Shown here: one piece after another, positions 27,701 through 36,457 of the stretch | Position numbering within the stretch: position 1 is the first letter of the stretch | How the letters are laid out: the number at the start of each line of letters is the position of its first letter | Assembly (NCBI GenBank): GCA_032251435.1 | Contig: JAVVEH010000002.1 | Coordinates: 113,872 to 177,871, forward strand | From: JAVVEH01 sp032251435 | Lineage (GTDB): Bacteria > Verrucomicrobiota > Lentisphaeria > Oligosphaerales > MVZH01 | DNA length: 64,000 nucleotides | Direction of reading: 5' to 3' | The notes under the pieces: model-generated | What the model was told of the DNA's origin: nothing | Databases searched by the model: none | The model's input: only the letters and a program-made list of their open reading frames with translations | Translations under genes and position numbers: made by a program

Positions 27701-28573
27701 GACGCCTATTGGAAGAAAGACTACGCCACCTGCGAAACGCTTGTCAATGATTTGCTCGCCGCCGGCACGGTCGCCAAGAATGAACGGGCCACCGTCGAGT
27801 ATCTCGCCCGGGCCGCCCGGGAGATTCAGGAAAGTATTGTCGACGATCTGGCTCGTGTAAGCCGCCTGGCCGCGGAAGGCAAGCCCGCTGAAGCGAAAAC
27901 CTTTATGCCCGGATTGGCGGGGATTCTGCCCGAGGGTGACGCGCGCTTGGCCGCGGCTGAAAAAGCCATCGCCGACGCTGAAGGGGCGGTGACTTCCGAT
28001 GCTAAGAAGACCGCTGAAAAAACCGAAAAACTGGAAGAAAAGCGCGTATGGCAATGCCTGGTGACTGAAATCGAAACAGCCCGCAGCAAGGCGAAGGGCG
28101 AGTTCGGGCCGGGAAAAGTCGCTCCTGAAGAAGCTAACGTCTGGCGAATGAGCGTGGTTGAGGACATCTCGCAGGCGCCCAAGGACTGGACGAAACCGAG
28201 ATTTGATGATGCCGCCTGGATGGAGACCCACCTGCCGATTTCCTGGCGGATGTATCACACCGCGCTGCTGCGCACCACATTCAACGTTGAGGATAAGAAG
28301 GCCTTCGACGGCCTGCGTTTCCGGGGCTGGCTGTTTCGGCAGCAGGGAATCGAGATCTATCTGAACGGTGAATTGATCGGAAAGGTGAACAACCTGGAAA
28401 AGAAGACGGGGAATGTTGATGCCGAATTCAAAGAATCGGCGCTGAAACATCTTAAAAAGGGTGAGAACACGCTGGCGGTCTCGACCCGCCATAACTGGCG
28501 CTGGGGCATGCTTTCCATGACCGTCTACAACGATGGGTTCGGTTTCCGTCTGGATGCCCGGCTCGCAAAATAA
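24713..28573 (+). CDS. Giant secreted fusion: inactive sialate-O-acetylesterase-like domain, DUF6288, sugar-binding domain
   Basis: A 1286-residue protein with a signal peptide (LVCLIFSVTALSAAE). Domain 1 (about 28-600) matches the sialate O-acetylesterase family (GDGMVVQRDQPLTVKGFA; GVIDLN-type strand as VPVGIIDLNMGPAFPISWL), but its SGQSN nucleophile motif is ARQTS, with Thr119 in place of Ser. Domain 2 (about 605-990) is a DUF6288 unit: a PDZ-like part (VREVVSGSPADSKLFEGDVI) and an alpha/alpha barrel (GYVRRVIYKIMAGM, GGWRHNFPGGPTYGLIPNAG). A Lys/Glu-rich helical stretch leads to a GH2-type sugar-binding sandwich (IEIYLNGELIGKVNN; KGENTLAVSTRHN) at the end. The active serine is gone, so it is probably a glycan-binding or scaffold protein. 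It is a paralogue of the next two genes. Confidence 0.8.
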   Translation: MNKKMVLTRARALVCLIFSVTALSAAEPRFSRHFGDGMVVQRDQPLTVKGFADKNAEVTVEFAGQASKGTADDAGLWQVTFEPMAANAKGQTLSVKSAGGDISLSDVLIGDVFLFARQTSVDISLGRDEAGRRAADKADPLFRALTIKTLPASEPRDDLASEATSGWLTVEKETAMTLSAAAYYLGRDLRANVNVPVGIIDLNMGPAFPISWLSREALEETEKLYGKSDVPGQLAYFDKILEADKNGEKRPKGAIAGDPAAYALFPSGGYNAVLSPLKGLAVKAALVQLGNDYPYMIYAELEDNGKILDRDELDRAYVETYNIRKVGFRMEPVTTPRVPREWRTLFAGGNVPMGLVVPPASALNTLGEHHREMRELQRQTAEELPGVDVILPGSENRLFSAQPTDEALLARRCSSWLLGAVYDRPDVPETGPMFDRLETHFNEATVFFKKGTAEGLKASGDALDYFEVAGVDSEYAPAKATIDGDVIRIKSETVPRIVHVRYNWNSHPDQGLVNTAGLPAMPFRSEKAPYHWFVTNADDDLPMEYFTPANEWEKNDVTLINGQLKTHGYDNFSGWLGPVGVKTGPFGPNMGVREVVSGSPADSKLFEGDVIYSANGAMLGWKAWEVMAAAITESETREKNGKLVLGVRRDGENRDVELTLEVMGTYSPTAPYDCPKTEKIIADLQNWVVAQGADAGFLNTDAIFLLATGDPEMQGYVRRVIYKIMAGMDPNKEINPVGGMKSWHSSANAFLFGEYYLATGDRNALPYLKWFCDRLAATQNKQEGGWRHNFPGGPTYGLIPNAGLPGVMGMQFAKEAGVDIDMDSFALGVQHFGRNRAETGFLIYGFGGCERDVPAPVNPEALATGHLDTYNGGLSAAGILMGLTGNHRAAHLCSLISSYAWNNTFHGHGGNFWNNFWTPLGAHAHSKAAFIHFWKNYRWYRECNRMFDGSLIQHESGKVGAGCGVALVAPRQRLQIVGAPVSPFTVDAPAYLKPALDAYWKKDYATCETLVNDLLAAGTVAKNERATVEYLARAAREIQESIVDDLARVSRLAAEGKPAEAKTFMPGLAGILPEGDARLAAAEKAIADAEGAVTSDAKKTAEKTEKLEEKRVWQCLVTEIETARSKAKGEFGPGKVAPEEANVWRMSVVEDISQAPKDWTKPRFDDAAWMETHLPISWRMYHTALLRTTFNVEDKKAFDGLRFRGWLFRQQGIEIYLNGELIGKVNNLEKKTGNVDAEFKESALKHLKKGENTLAVSTRHNWRWGMLSMTVYNDGFGFRLDARLAK

Positions 28574-28954
28574 CGAGACCGTATTTGGCAAAGCGATCGG
28601 ACATGACACCGGTGTCCGGCGGGATCGCGCCTGATCCATTCCCGCCGAGTGATTCGGAGCGCCTTAAGGATGGTTTGAGAGCTGACCGCCCCGCCCGCGG
28701 GGCAGTCAGCTTGTCGCCAGCGTGCAAATGGGATTTCGGCACGGTTGTGGGTAATGGCGTTCAAGGCGCTTTGGCCTTCTGCCGAACCCGACACGAGGAG
28801 CTGGTGTCGCGTCACGAAGAGCTCTTCCTGCCGCACATGTTTGAAAATCCGGTCGGCTGAATGATCCCGGTTGACATGAGACGGAATGGCGATGCCGTGC
28901 TATGGTTACACGCTCGCTTGTTTAAACACTTTTTCCACTTAAATCAAAGAGGCC
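28574..28954. other. Intergenic region with a strong hairpin, no gene called
   Basis: About 380 bases. At 28680-28711 lies a near-perfect hairpin (AGCTGAC-C-GCCCCGC / GCGGGGC-A-GTCAGCT) with no T-tract, so it is a palindrome or stabiliser rather than a clear terminator. A 91-codon plus frame at 28585 lacks protein-like features and overlaps this hairpin, so it is not called. Confidence 0.45.
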
Positions 28955-28960
28955 ATGAAG

Positions 28961-31297
28961 ATGCGTGACTTTTTAACCGATACAATGATCCGGGCGGGAG
29001 CGCTTGTTTGTCTGTCAGTCGCCAGCCTGGCGCGCGGGGCGGACGAGCCGACGTATCAACTGGGCCCGACGGGGTTGGTTGGCACGTTGTCGAAGAACAC
29101 AATCAGCGTCACCCAGGTCGCCCCGGGATCGCCGGCGGAAGGTAACCTCAAACAAGGGGATCAGGTCATTGGCGCCGGTGTCGGTGCCGCCGTGGCCAGT
29201 TTCACGGGGAATCCCCGGGAAGAATTGGCCGAGGCGATTAACCTGGCCGAGACGGAAAAACATGCCGGCCGGTTGACGCTGATGCTTCATGGCGGCAGGC
29301 GGGTCGAACTCCAATTGACGATCCTTGGCGCTTACAGCGGCACCGCTCCCTACAACTGCCCCAAAAGCGACACAATCATTGAACGGGCGGCGGAACACCT
29401 GGTCAAATCCGGCAAGATCGACAGTGGCGCCTGTCACCCCGGTCTTCTCGGCCTGATGGCCACCGGCGAGAAAAAGTATATCGATATGGTCGCCAAAGCG
29501 ATTCAGCAGGCGCAATGGGCGAAGCCCAATCCCGATGATGTGGAGGCGCTTCTGAGGGGGGAAAAGGACATGGGCTATGTCGGCTGGTACTGGGGATACA
29601 ACCTTATCACCTTGTGCGAATACTAACTTCTCACCAACGACCAATCCGTGCTTCCGGGCATTAAGACCTACGCCCTGGGCTTGGCCCGGGGACAGGACGC
29701 CGGTGGACTTTACGGCCACCGGCTGGCATCTCCGGAACGCTACGGGCGTCTTCCCGGATACGCGCAGATGAATCAAACCAGCTTAAGCTGTTTCATGGGC
29801 ATGCTTCTGGCTGAGAAATGCGGGATTGATGATCCGGCTCTCAAGCGGGGAATTGCCAAAACGTCCGCGTATGTTGAGTCCTTTGTCGGAAAAGGCGCCT
29901 TCCCCTATGGTGTCCATGGTCCTAAAACCCAATTTTATAACAACAATGGCACCAGTGGCTCCGCGGCCCTGTGTATGGCTGTTAAAGGAAACAGTGAGGG
30001 CGCCAAGTTTTTCTCGCAGTTGGCGGCGACAACCTATGACGGCTTGGAGAAGGGGCATGCCAGCACCTTCTTCAACCCCCTGTGGACACCGCTTGGCGCC
30101 GCGCTTTCCGGCCCTGACGTGACCCGGGACTTCTTCCGGAAGTCGCTCTGGCTGCAAACCATGTACCGGTCGTGGGATGGCGGGTTTTCCCGATTTGGCG
30201 GCGGTGGCAAGGAAGGCCCTCAGGCGGGTGTGGCGCTGTTGACATACTGCCTGCCGCGGAAAGCCCTCATTATTACCGGCAGAGAGGCCGATGAGTCCAT
30301 CTGGGTTGATGGCTCTCAGGCGGTGGCTGTCGTCGAAAGAAGCAAGGTGGATTATAAAAGCAAATCCGCGGACGACCTTTTGGCGCTGTTCGGGGATCCC
30401 ATTCCCCAAGTCACACGCGCGGCGGTCTGGGCTTTGCGTGAAAAGGAGGGCGACTTTGTTCCTGTCCTCAGAAACATGATAAAAAATGGCTCGAAAATCG
30501 AGAAAATGAGCGCGCTGGACTATTTCGGCTGGAAGTGCCCCCCGGAGCGGCAGTTGGCGGTCATGGCGGATATGGGCGCGATCCTGCGTGACAGCGGGGA
30601 AACCCCCGAAGTCAGAGCCGCGGCCGCCAGCTCCCTGTCTTGGATGGGGGAGTCGGCTTACGCGTATTACGCGGATATGGTGACCATGGTGGTTGAGGAT
30701 GAACCTGGCGACACGTTCCGCGATATTGACTGGTCGCTGGCGACGAGTATCAACCGGTTGTGCTCCGAACCCTTCAAAGCCGGACTTGTCAAGGATAAAG
30801 ACATGCATTATACGGCCGCCGTGAAGCTCGCCGAACACAAACGTCAGCATGCGCGCGCCGAGGGGCTGCGGATGCTGGCGGGCATGCCGCTTGAGGATTT
30901 CCATCGCGTCGCTGACATCATATTACATGTGATCGATGACAAAGACCCCACCTATCACTCCTATCACAGCCCAGGGGGCCCCGTGGGGGCGGGCATTTCC
31001 ATTCTCGCTGACTTGAATATTGAAGAGGGCATTCAGTACACCCTGGATGTCCTTGATATGGCCAGCGGCAAATGGGGGTTCAAGCTGCGTATGATTTTCG
31101 CGACACTGCCCAAGTATGGGGCTAACGCGAAGGGGGCGCTGGAAAAACTCAAGGCTGATCCCCGGATCAAACAGGACAGTATGGGCCGATTCCAGGGCTT
31201 GTGGAATACCATGGTGAAGGCGATTGAAGAAGATCCCGATCCCGCTAAACTGATCTCTCTGGAAGAAGCCAGGCAGGCTGGGAAAAAGGTCAAATAG
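28961..31297 (+). pseudogene. DUF6288 secreted protein interrupted by one in-frame stop
   Basis: Reading on through the TAA at 29624-29626 gives one continuous frame of about 779 codons: a signal peptide (GALVCLSVASLARGAD), a PDZ-like part (VTQVAPGSPAEGNLKQGDQV), LGAYSGTAPYNCPKSDTI, and an alpha/alpha barrel continuing after the stop (SLSCFMGMLLAEKCGIDD, GAFPYGVHGPKTQFYNNNGT), then HEAT-like helices. The paralogue in the preceding gene has Tyr at the same place (GEYYLATGDRNALP against CEY-stop-LLTNDQSVLP), so the stop is a TAC/TAT-to-TAA change. It may be a real loss of function, a strain-level variant, or an assembly error. ATG 28955 is also in frame, but the Shine-Dalgarno spacing favours 28961. 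Confidence 0.75.
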
Positions 31298-31298
31298 G

Positions 31299-31329
31299 CT
31301 GGATGATTCACGCCGCGTGAATCATCCAG
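31299..31329 (+). terminator. Perfect 14-bp hairpin after the DUF6288 gene
   Basis: CTGGATGATTCACG, loop CCG, then its exact complement, one base after the stop codon. There is no T-tract, so termination is uncertain; it could protect the transcript end or be a binding site. Confidence 0.5.
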
Positions 31330-31504
31330 GCGAGGGCTCTGGCCCCGGCAGCCACGTGGCTGAATACGATACAAGGATGGCGAATACGAACATTGCCGGG
31401 CGTGACGGGTCGCAGTAAAGTGTGGATCATCGCTTCCCAATACCTGTGATTGTGTCCGTGGCGGACACAGATAAACGTGTGAAATAAAAGAAAAAAGGCG
31501 CATC

Positions 31505-34441
31505 ATGATACGTGGAAAAACTGTCGGTTTCGTGGGTTTATTTTTAGTGACATTGGGGCTTTGCGCGCCAATGATGAGCCAGGAGGCGGAGGCGGCGCCG
31601 ACTGAGGCCGCCGCGCCAAAACCGGCTATCGAGCTAGGCGCGCCGTTTTGTGATAACGCTGTCCTGCAGCGTGACATGCCTATCCCTGTCTGGGGATGGA
31701 GCGCGCCCGGCACAACCGTGACTGTCGAGTTTGCCGGTCAGAAGCGGGACACCAAAGCGGGTGAAGCCGGTAAATGGATGCTGGAACTTGATCCGCTCAA
31801 AGCCAGTTTTGAGCCCGCCGAGATGGTCATCAGCGATGACCAAGGCAAGACGGTCACACTTAAAAACATTCTGGTTGGTGAGGTCTGGATGGCTTCCGGG
31901 CAGTCCAACATGCAGTGGAAGGTGGCGAAGAGCAGTTGCAATAAATTGACCGTTGAGCCTGAAAACGGCGTGAATCCGATCCGCGAATTCGAGGTCACCA
32001 GTGTTTATGCCATGCTCCATCCGATTGAACGCGCCACGGGAGCTTGGAAAGATGGTGGCTATACGGACTATAGCGCGATCGCTTTCGCCTTCGCCCACAA
32101 GCTTTACGAAGAACTGGGCGTGCCTATTGGCATCCTGAACTGTTCATTCAGTCAGACATCCATCCAAGCCTGGGTGCCGCGGGTTGGTTTTCGGGATGGT
32201 GACGATGATTACACGAAAGCGATCTATCAGCAGATCCTTGAGACGGATCCAGCCACAGCGGAGCATACGACCGCCTGGAACACATTTTATCAGGGGATTG
32301 AGGAGGAATTAAAGGCGGGCCGGGCCGTGTCCACCAAAACCCCGGGCAACATGAACGGCAACCGGGACGCGTCCTGGATGTTCAACGGTCGCTTGAACCC
32401 CGTTATTCCCTACGCTATCCGCGGCGGCATCTGGAACCAGGGCTATGCCAACATGGGCGAAGGCCTTCCCTATTATCATAATTTGCACAGCTTGATCCGC
32501 GGCTGGCGGATCCGCTGGGACAACCCGGAACTGCCGGTCTATTTTCACCAGTTCTATTCTCCGGGGAACGGTGCCTATGACGGCAAACCAAGTATCGGCG
32601 GCACGGCCGAAATGCGCCTGGGAACGGCGTTGGCGCGCGATATTCCCAACGCCAATATGGCCAGCCAGATCGACATTCAGGGGGCTATCCACTATGGCAG
32701 CAAGGCGGTTCCCGGCCAGCGCCTGGCCCTGCACGCCCTGAAAAACCAGTACCCTTCGACTAAGCTCAAGGCAGGCGGGCTCGCGAAAGATATGGTGGCG
32801 GATGGTCCGATGTTCAAGTCATATACGGTCAAAGGCGACAAGGTGATTGTCGAATTTGATTACGCCGACGGCGGTTTGGTGGTCGCGGAGACCCGTAGCA
32901 ACGCGGTCGGCAGAGATGAAGGCGCGACCGGATTCGCCAATCCGAAGATTATTGAAAACGGTGATGACCACGTGAAGTTCTTCTATCTGGCTGATGAAAA
33001 CCGGGTCTGGTATCCCGCCAGCATGACTATTGACGGTGACAAAGTCATCCTCACATCACCCGAAGTCAAGACTCCCCGGGGTGTCACCTACGGGACTGGC
33101 GGCATTGGCTTCGAGCCGAATGTCTATAACAAGGCGCTGTTGCCGATGACACCGTTTATCTATTACGATAACAAACTGGTGACCAGCGAAACCTGGCCGG
33201 ATGAAAAGCTCAAGATTCATGGCGAGACCATTGACCCCAGCACGATCGGCTTGGTCTACGAGTATCGCAAAATGCCCATCCTGAGCACGCAGTTCCGCGA
33301 CAACGCGGTCCTGCAAGCCGGTGTGCCGGTGACGATCTGGGGCTCCGCTGTTCATGATTGGGGAAAAGAGGCCGAGGGTGAAGCCGTGATCCATTTCAGT
33401 TTCAATGGCATTGAAAAGACGATTCCGGTCACTCCCGGCATGCGGGAGTGGCAGGTCACTGTGCCAGCGATGGCCGCCAGCGCTGAGCCGAAGACCCTGA
33501 AGGTGACTTTCACGATTGACGGTGAACTGGCCCACGAACGCGTGGCCGAAAATATCGTTATCGGCGATGTCTGGTATGTGGCGGCTCCGGATATGGACAT
33601 GACTATTCCGGCGGTGAAGCCGTCCGGTCAGATCGTCCGCATGATCGAGCGGCAGGCCAAACGGGATGCTCATTCCAGTCCTTCCCGGTTTAGTGTCTGC
33701 GTCTCCACCACGCCGGAAAACCGGTTCGCCTCATACTGGAAAGACGCCGAAGGCCTGGCGGCGGCGCTTGGGCACAGCATCGCGTCCAAAACCGGCGCCC
33801 CGGTCGGCGTTATTTTTATGCAAAGCAACGCCGGCGGTAAAAGCGCCGAGAAAAATCCGCAATTAAAGAGTTGGTTTCCCCCCGAATATCTGAATCTGGC
33901 TCCGAGCCTCATGGCGGATTACAAGGACTTGGCCGCCCTGCGCCCCGGCAACGACTATTACGCCGAAAACGTTCACCGGTACATCGGCGCCTGGAAGACT
34001 TACTGGAACGACTACATTCCGGAAATGATCACCACAAAAGCCGTTCCCGATGGCGCCACATGGGGAACATACCCGTCTCTCGGAGGCGAAGTCGAAAGCA
34101 ACGCGGGATGGACCTACAATGTCATGGTCCATTCATTCACACCCGCGGCCCTCAAAGGAATCATTTTCCTGGCCAGTCCGGTGATGGTGGCGGAAGATCA
34201 GGGGGCCAACTACGGAGAGCAGGTGGCGGCGCTGGCCAATGCCTTGAAAATGACATTCGCCTTCCCGGCCGGGTCGGCGGCGGCGGACACCGCCTTCGTT
34301 TATACCGTCCCCAATAAAACACTGGCGGCGAACATCGCTCCCGCTAAAGGAATTCAGGGAAAAAGCGTCGCCGTGGAACTAAACGATTGGTCACAAACCG
34401 AGGCGGTGATCGAAACGATCCTCCAAGCGATCTACCCGTGA
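31505..34441 (+). CDS. Double sialate O-acetylesterase-like protein, first half active-looking, second half degenerate
   Basis: A 978-residue secreted protein (signal peptide to about 30). Half 1 carries the family start GAPFCDNAVLQRDMPIPVWG, the intact nucleophile motif ASGQSNMQW with Ser134, ASP/His-region GGIWNQGYANMGEG, and a C-terminal block DIQGAIHYGSKAVPGQRLAL with a candidate His. Half 2 (from about 590) repeats the pattern (STQFRDNAVLQAGVPVTIWG ... NIVIGDVWYVAAPDMDM), but the GQSN is lost. Such enzymes remove O-acetyl groups from sugars (known of the family); here the second copy may bind rather than cleave. A stem (TGTGTCCG/CGGACACA near 31450) precedes the gene. Confidence 0.85.
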   Translation: MIRGKTVGFVGLFLVTLGLCAPMMSQEAEAAPTEAAAPKPAIELGAPFCDNAVLQRDMPIPVWGWSAPGTTVTVEFAGQKRDTKAGEAGKWMLELDPLKASFEPAEMVISDDQGKTVTLKNILVGEVWMASGQSNMQWKVAKSSCNKLTVEPENGVNPIREFEVTSVYAMLHPIERATGAWKDGGYTDYSAIAFAFAHKLYEELGVPIGILNCSFSQTSIQAWVPRVGFRDGDDDYTKAIYQQILETDPATAEHTTAWNTFYQGIEEELKAGRAVSTKTPGNMNGNRDASWMFNGRLNPVIPYAIRGGIWNQGYANMGEGLPYYHNLHSLIRGWRIRWDNPELPVYFHQFYSPGNGAYDGKPSIGGTAEMRLGTALARDIPNANMASQIDIQGAIHYGSKAVPGQRLALHALKNQYPSTKLKAGGLAKDMVADGPMFKSYTVKGDKVIVEFDYADGGLVVAETRSNAVGRDEGATGFANPKIIENGDDHVKFFYLADENRVWYPASMTIDGDKVILTSPEVKTPRGVTYGTGGIGFEPNVYNKALLPMTPFIYYDNKLVTSETWPDEKLKIHGETIDPSTIGLVYEYRKMPILSTQFRDNAVLQAGVPVTIWGSAVHDWGKEAEGEAVIHFSFNGIEKTIPVTPGMREWQVTVPAMAASAEPKTLKVTFTIDGELAHERVAENIVIGDVWYVAAPDMDMTIPAVKPSGQIVRMIERQAKRDAHSSPSRFSVCVSTTPENRFASYWKDAEGLAAALGHSIASKTGAPVGVIFMQSNAGGKSAEKNPQLKSWFPPEYLNLAPSLMADYKDLAALRPGNDYYAENVHRYIGAWKTYWNDYIPEMITTKAVPDGATWGTYPSLGGEVESNAGWTYNVMVHSFTPAALKGIIFLASPVMVAEDQGANYGEQVAALANALKMTFAFPAGSAAADTAFVYTVPNKTLAANIAPAKGIQGKSVAVELNDWSQTEAVIETILQAIYP

Positions 34442-34462
34442 CATGATGGGTTGACGGATTTG

Positions 34463-34517
34463 AAAGAGGCGCGGACTGGTCACGGAGAAACACCGTGTCA
34501 GATCGTCCCGCCTCTTT
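34463..34517. terminator. Bidirectional terminator-like hairpin between convergent genes
   Basis: The outer stem AAAGAGGCG (34463-34471) pairs with CGCCTCTTT (34509-34517); an inner stem (GTCACGG/CCGTGTC) stacks inside. It lies between the ends of the plus-strand esterase and the minus-strand flavoprotein, as expected of a shared terminator. Confidence 0.6.
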
Positions 34518-34531
34518 GGCCTTCAGTCAAT

Positions 34532-36139
34532 TCAGACACCCCGCTTGGATAACACGGCTTCCGCCGCCTTGATGCCGTCAATGCCGGAACTGACAATGCC
34601 GCCCGCGTAGCCCGCGCCCTCTCCGCAGGGATAGAGCCCGGCGCAGGCCGGACTGGCAAAATCCGCCTCCCGGTCAATGCGGACAGGGCTTGAGCTGCGT
34701 GTTTCAACGCCATAGAGTAAAACGGTGGTTGGATCCACATGCCGCAACTGGCCTAACATGGACGGCAGGAAGCGCCGCAGGGTGGATGTGGCGAACTGTG
34801 GCAATAGCGCGGCGACATCCGCTGGCACAGCCCGGGGACAGGAGCGTTCATCGGGCAAAGCCGCGGGCGCCCGGCCCGCGAGAAAATCAGTCAAGGGTGA
34901 GGCGGGCAAAGAAAAATCACCGCCACCGGCGACCCAGGCCTTCTTTTCCAAATTCTCCTGAAACGCGTATCCAGCCAAGGGGCCGGCGCCCGGAACAAGA
35001 AAATCCGTCGGCGTGACCGGCACGAGAAAGGCGGCGTTGCCAAAAGGTTTGTTCCGATTGTGTAAACTCATGCCGTTGGTGGTGAGAAGCCCCGGGCTGG
35101 AAGCGCAGGCGATAACGGTGCCGCCGGGACACATGCAAAAACTGTAACAGGCCCGCGCGTCACTCTCTTCACGACGGGTTAATTTAAAGCTGGCCGCTCG
35201 CAGCGCCGGATGGTCCCACCAACACCCCCACTGACTTTGATCAATGCTGATCTGCGGCATTTCCACGCGGACCCCGATGGCGAAGGCCTTGGGGGACAGG
35301 CTGATTCCCCGGGAGAGCAACATGGTCACGGTGTCCCGGGCGCTGTGGCCAATCGCCAGCAGGCAGATGTCACAGGCGATGTCCTCACCATTGATAACAA
35401 GCCCTTTGAGACGCTTGTTTTCGATGATGAGTTGATCCAGACGATGGTTGAAACGGACCTCGCCACCCGCCTCGATAATCATTCGCCGCAGCCGGGGAAT
35501 GAGTCGTAAAAGGCGGTCACTGCCCACATGCGGCATGGCGTCGATAAGAATCTCCTCCGGCGCGCCCGCCGCGGCCAGCGTGTCGAAAAAACGCTTGACC
35601 CGGGGACGGTCTTTACTGCGGGAGGTGAGTTTTCCGTCAGAAAAAAGGCCGGCGCCGCCCTCGCCGAAAAGCGCGTTGCTCTCCGCCGCCAATGTCCCGT
35701 TCCGCCAAAAGGCGTCGACGGCGCCGGCCCGGGTTTCCACCGCGTCACCCCGGTCAATGAGAATCGGACGTTGGCCGCCGCGGGCCAGGGTCAGCGCCGC
35801 CAGCAAACCCGCGGGGCCCGCGCCGACGACGACCGGCCGGAGACCGCCGCCCCGAACCGCCAGTGGTGTCGGACGGGGCGGGGAAACGGGCGCCGGGGCG
35901 CTGATGGTTATATCACGCGTCTTTGCCCAGCCGGCCCGCAGGGCGCCCGTGTAAACCGCTTCCGCGGTCAGTGAGTAAACCGGGGGAGCGGACGGGGAAC
36001 GGGCGTCAATGGACCGGCGAATGACGGTGAGTCGTTCCAGTTGTCCGGCTTTCAGACCCAGTTTTTTTAAAACAGCGGCCTCAAGAACGGCTGGGGTGTA
36101 ATCCAGGGGGACAGTCAGTTGGTTGACGCGTATGATCAT
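34532..36139 (-). CDS. FAD-dependent dehydrogenase, COG2509 family
   Basis: A 535-residue flavoprotein. The dinucleotide-binding site is LRPVVVGAGPAGLLAALTLA (GxGxxG, about residues 105-120), with the family hallmark ALFGEGGAGLFSDGKLTSRS and C-terminal YPCGEGAGYAGGIVSSGIDG, which closes on FAD. The N-terminal 90 residues (MIIRVNQLTVPLDY... LGL... LTVIRRSIDAR) form a small alpha/beta cap found in this family. The reaction is unknown; a cytoplasmic redox role is likely. It is alone on the minus strand. The start is the first ATG. Confidence 0.88.
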   Translation of the reverse strand: MIIRVNQLTVPLDYTPAVLEAAVLKKLGLKAGQLERLTVIRRSIDARSPSAPPVYSLTAEAVYTGALRAGWAKTRDITISAPAPVSPPRPTPLAVRGGGLRPVVVGAGPAGLLAALTLARGGQRPILIDRGDAVETRAGAVDAFWRNGTLAAESNALFGEGGAGLFSDGKLTSRSKDRPRVKRFFDTLAAAGAPEEILIDAMPHVGSDRLLRLIPRLRRMIIEAGGEVRFNHRLDQLIIENKRLKGLVINGEDIACDICLLAIGHSARDTVTMLLSRGISLSPKAFAIGVRVEMPQISIDQSQWGCWWDHPALRAASFKLTRREESDARACYSFCMCPGGTVIACASSPGLLTTNGMSLHNRNKPFGNAAFLVPVTPTDFLVPGAGPLAGYAFQENLEKKAWVAGGGDFSLPASPLTDFLAGRAPAALPDERSCPRAVPADVAALLPQFATSTLRRFLPSMLGQLRHVDPTTVLLYGVETRSSSPVRIDREADFASPACAGLYPCGEGAGYAGGIVSSGIDGIKAAEAVLSKRGV

Positions 36140-36457
36140 CCCGTAATATAAGGGGAGGGGGGGGAAATGTCGATCACAAAAAAAAAAGGACCGGTAACCG
36201 CGCGCGCCTAGATGAAGAGGAAGTATGAGAGAAAGGAGAAGGAGACTGACACGCGCGGCTACCTTGTCCTGCCCTTTTATGACCGGCGGGTGGCTATAAA
36301 GTTGCGTGGGTTTTAAAAAAAAATCACAGTGGTCCCATGGAATGATGGGTGTTTATATTCCATTATTCCGCCGTCCTATGGGATGGCTGTGAAAAAAAAT
36401 GTGACTTTCCTTTTTTTATTTCCGAAAGAGACGGGACGCGGGACTACATTACACCGT

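Noticed and set aside
28585..28860. A 91-codon plus-strand frame between the fusion and DUF6288 genes
   Set aside because: It overlaps a strong hairpin and has no protein-like pattern or Shine-Dalgarno.
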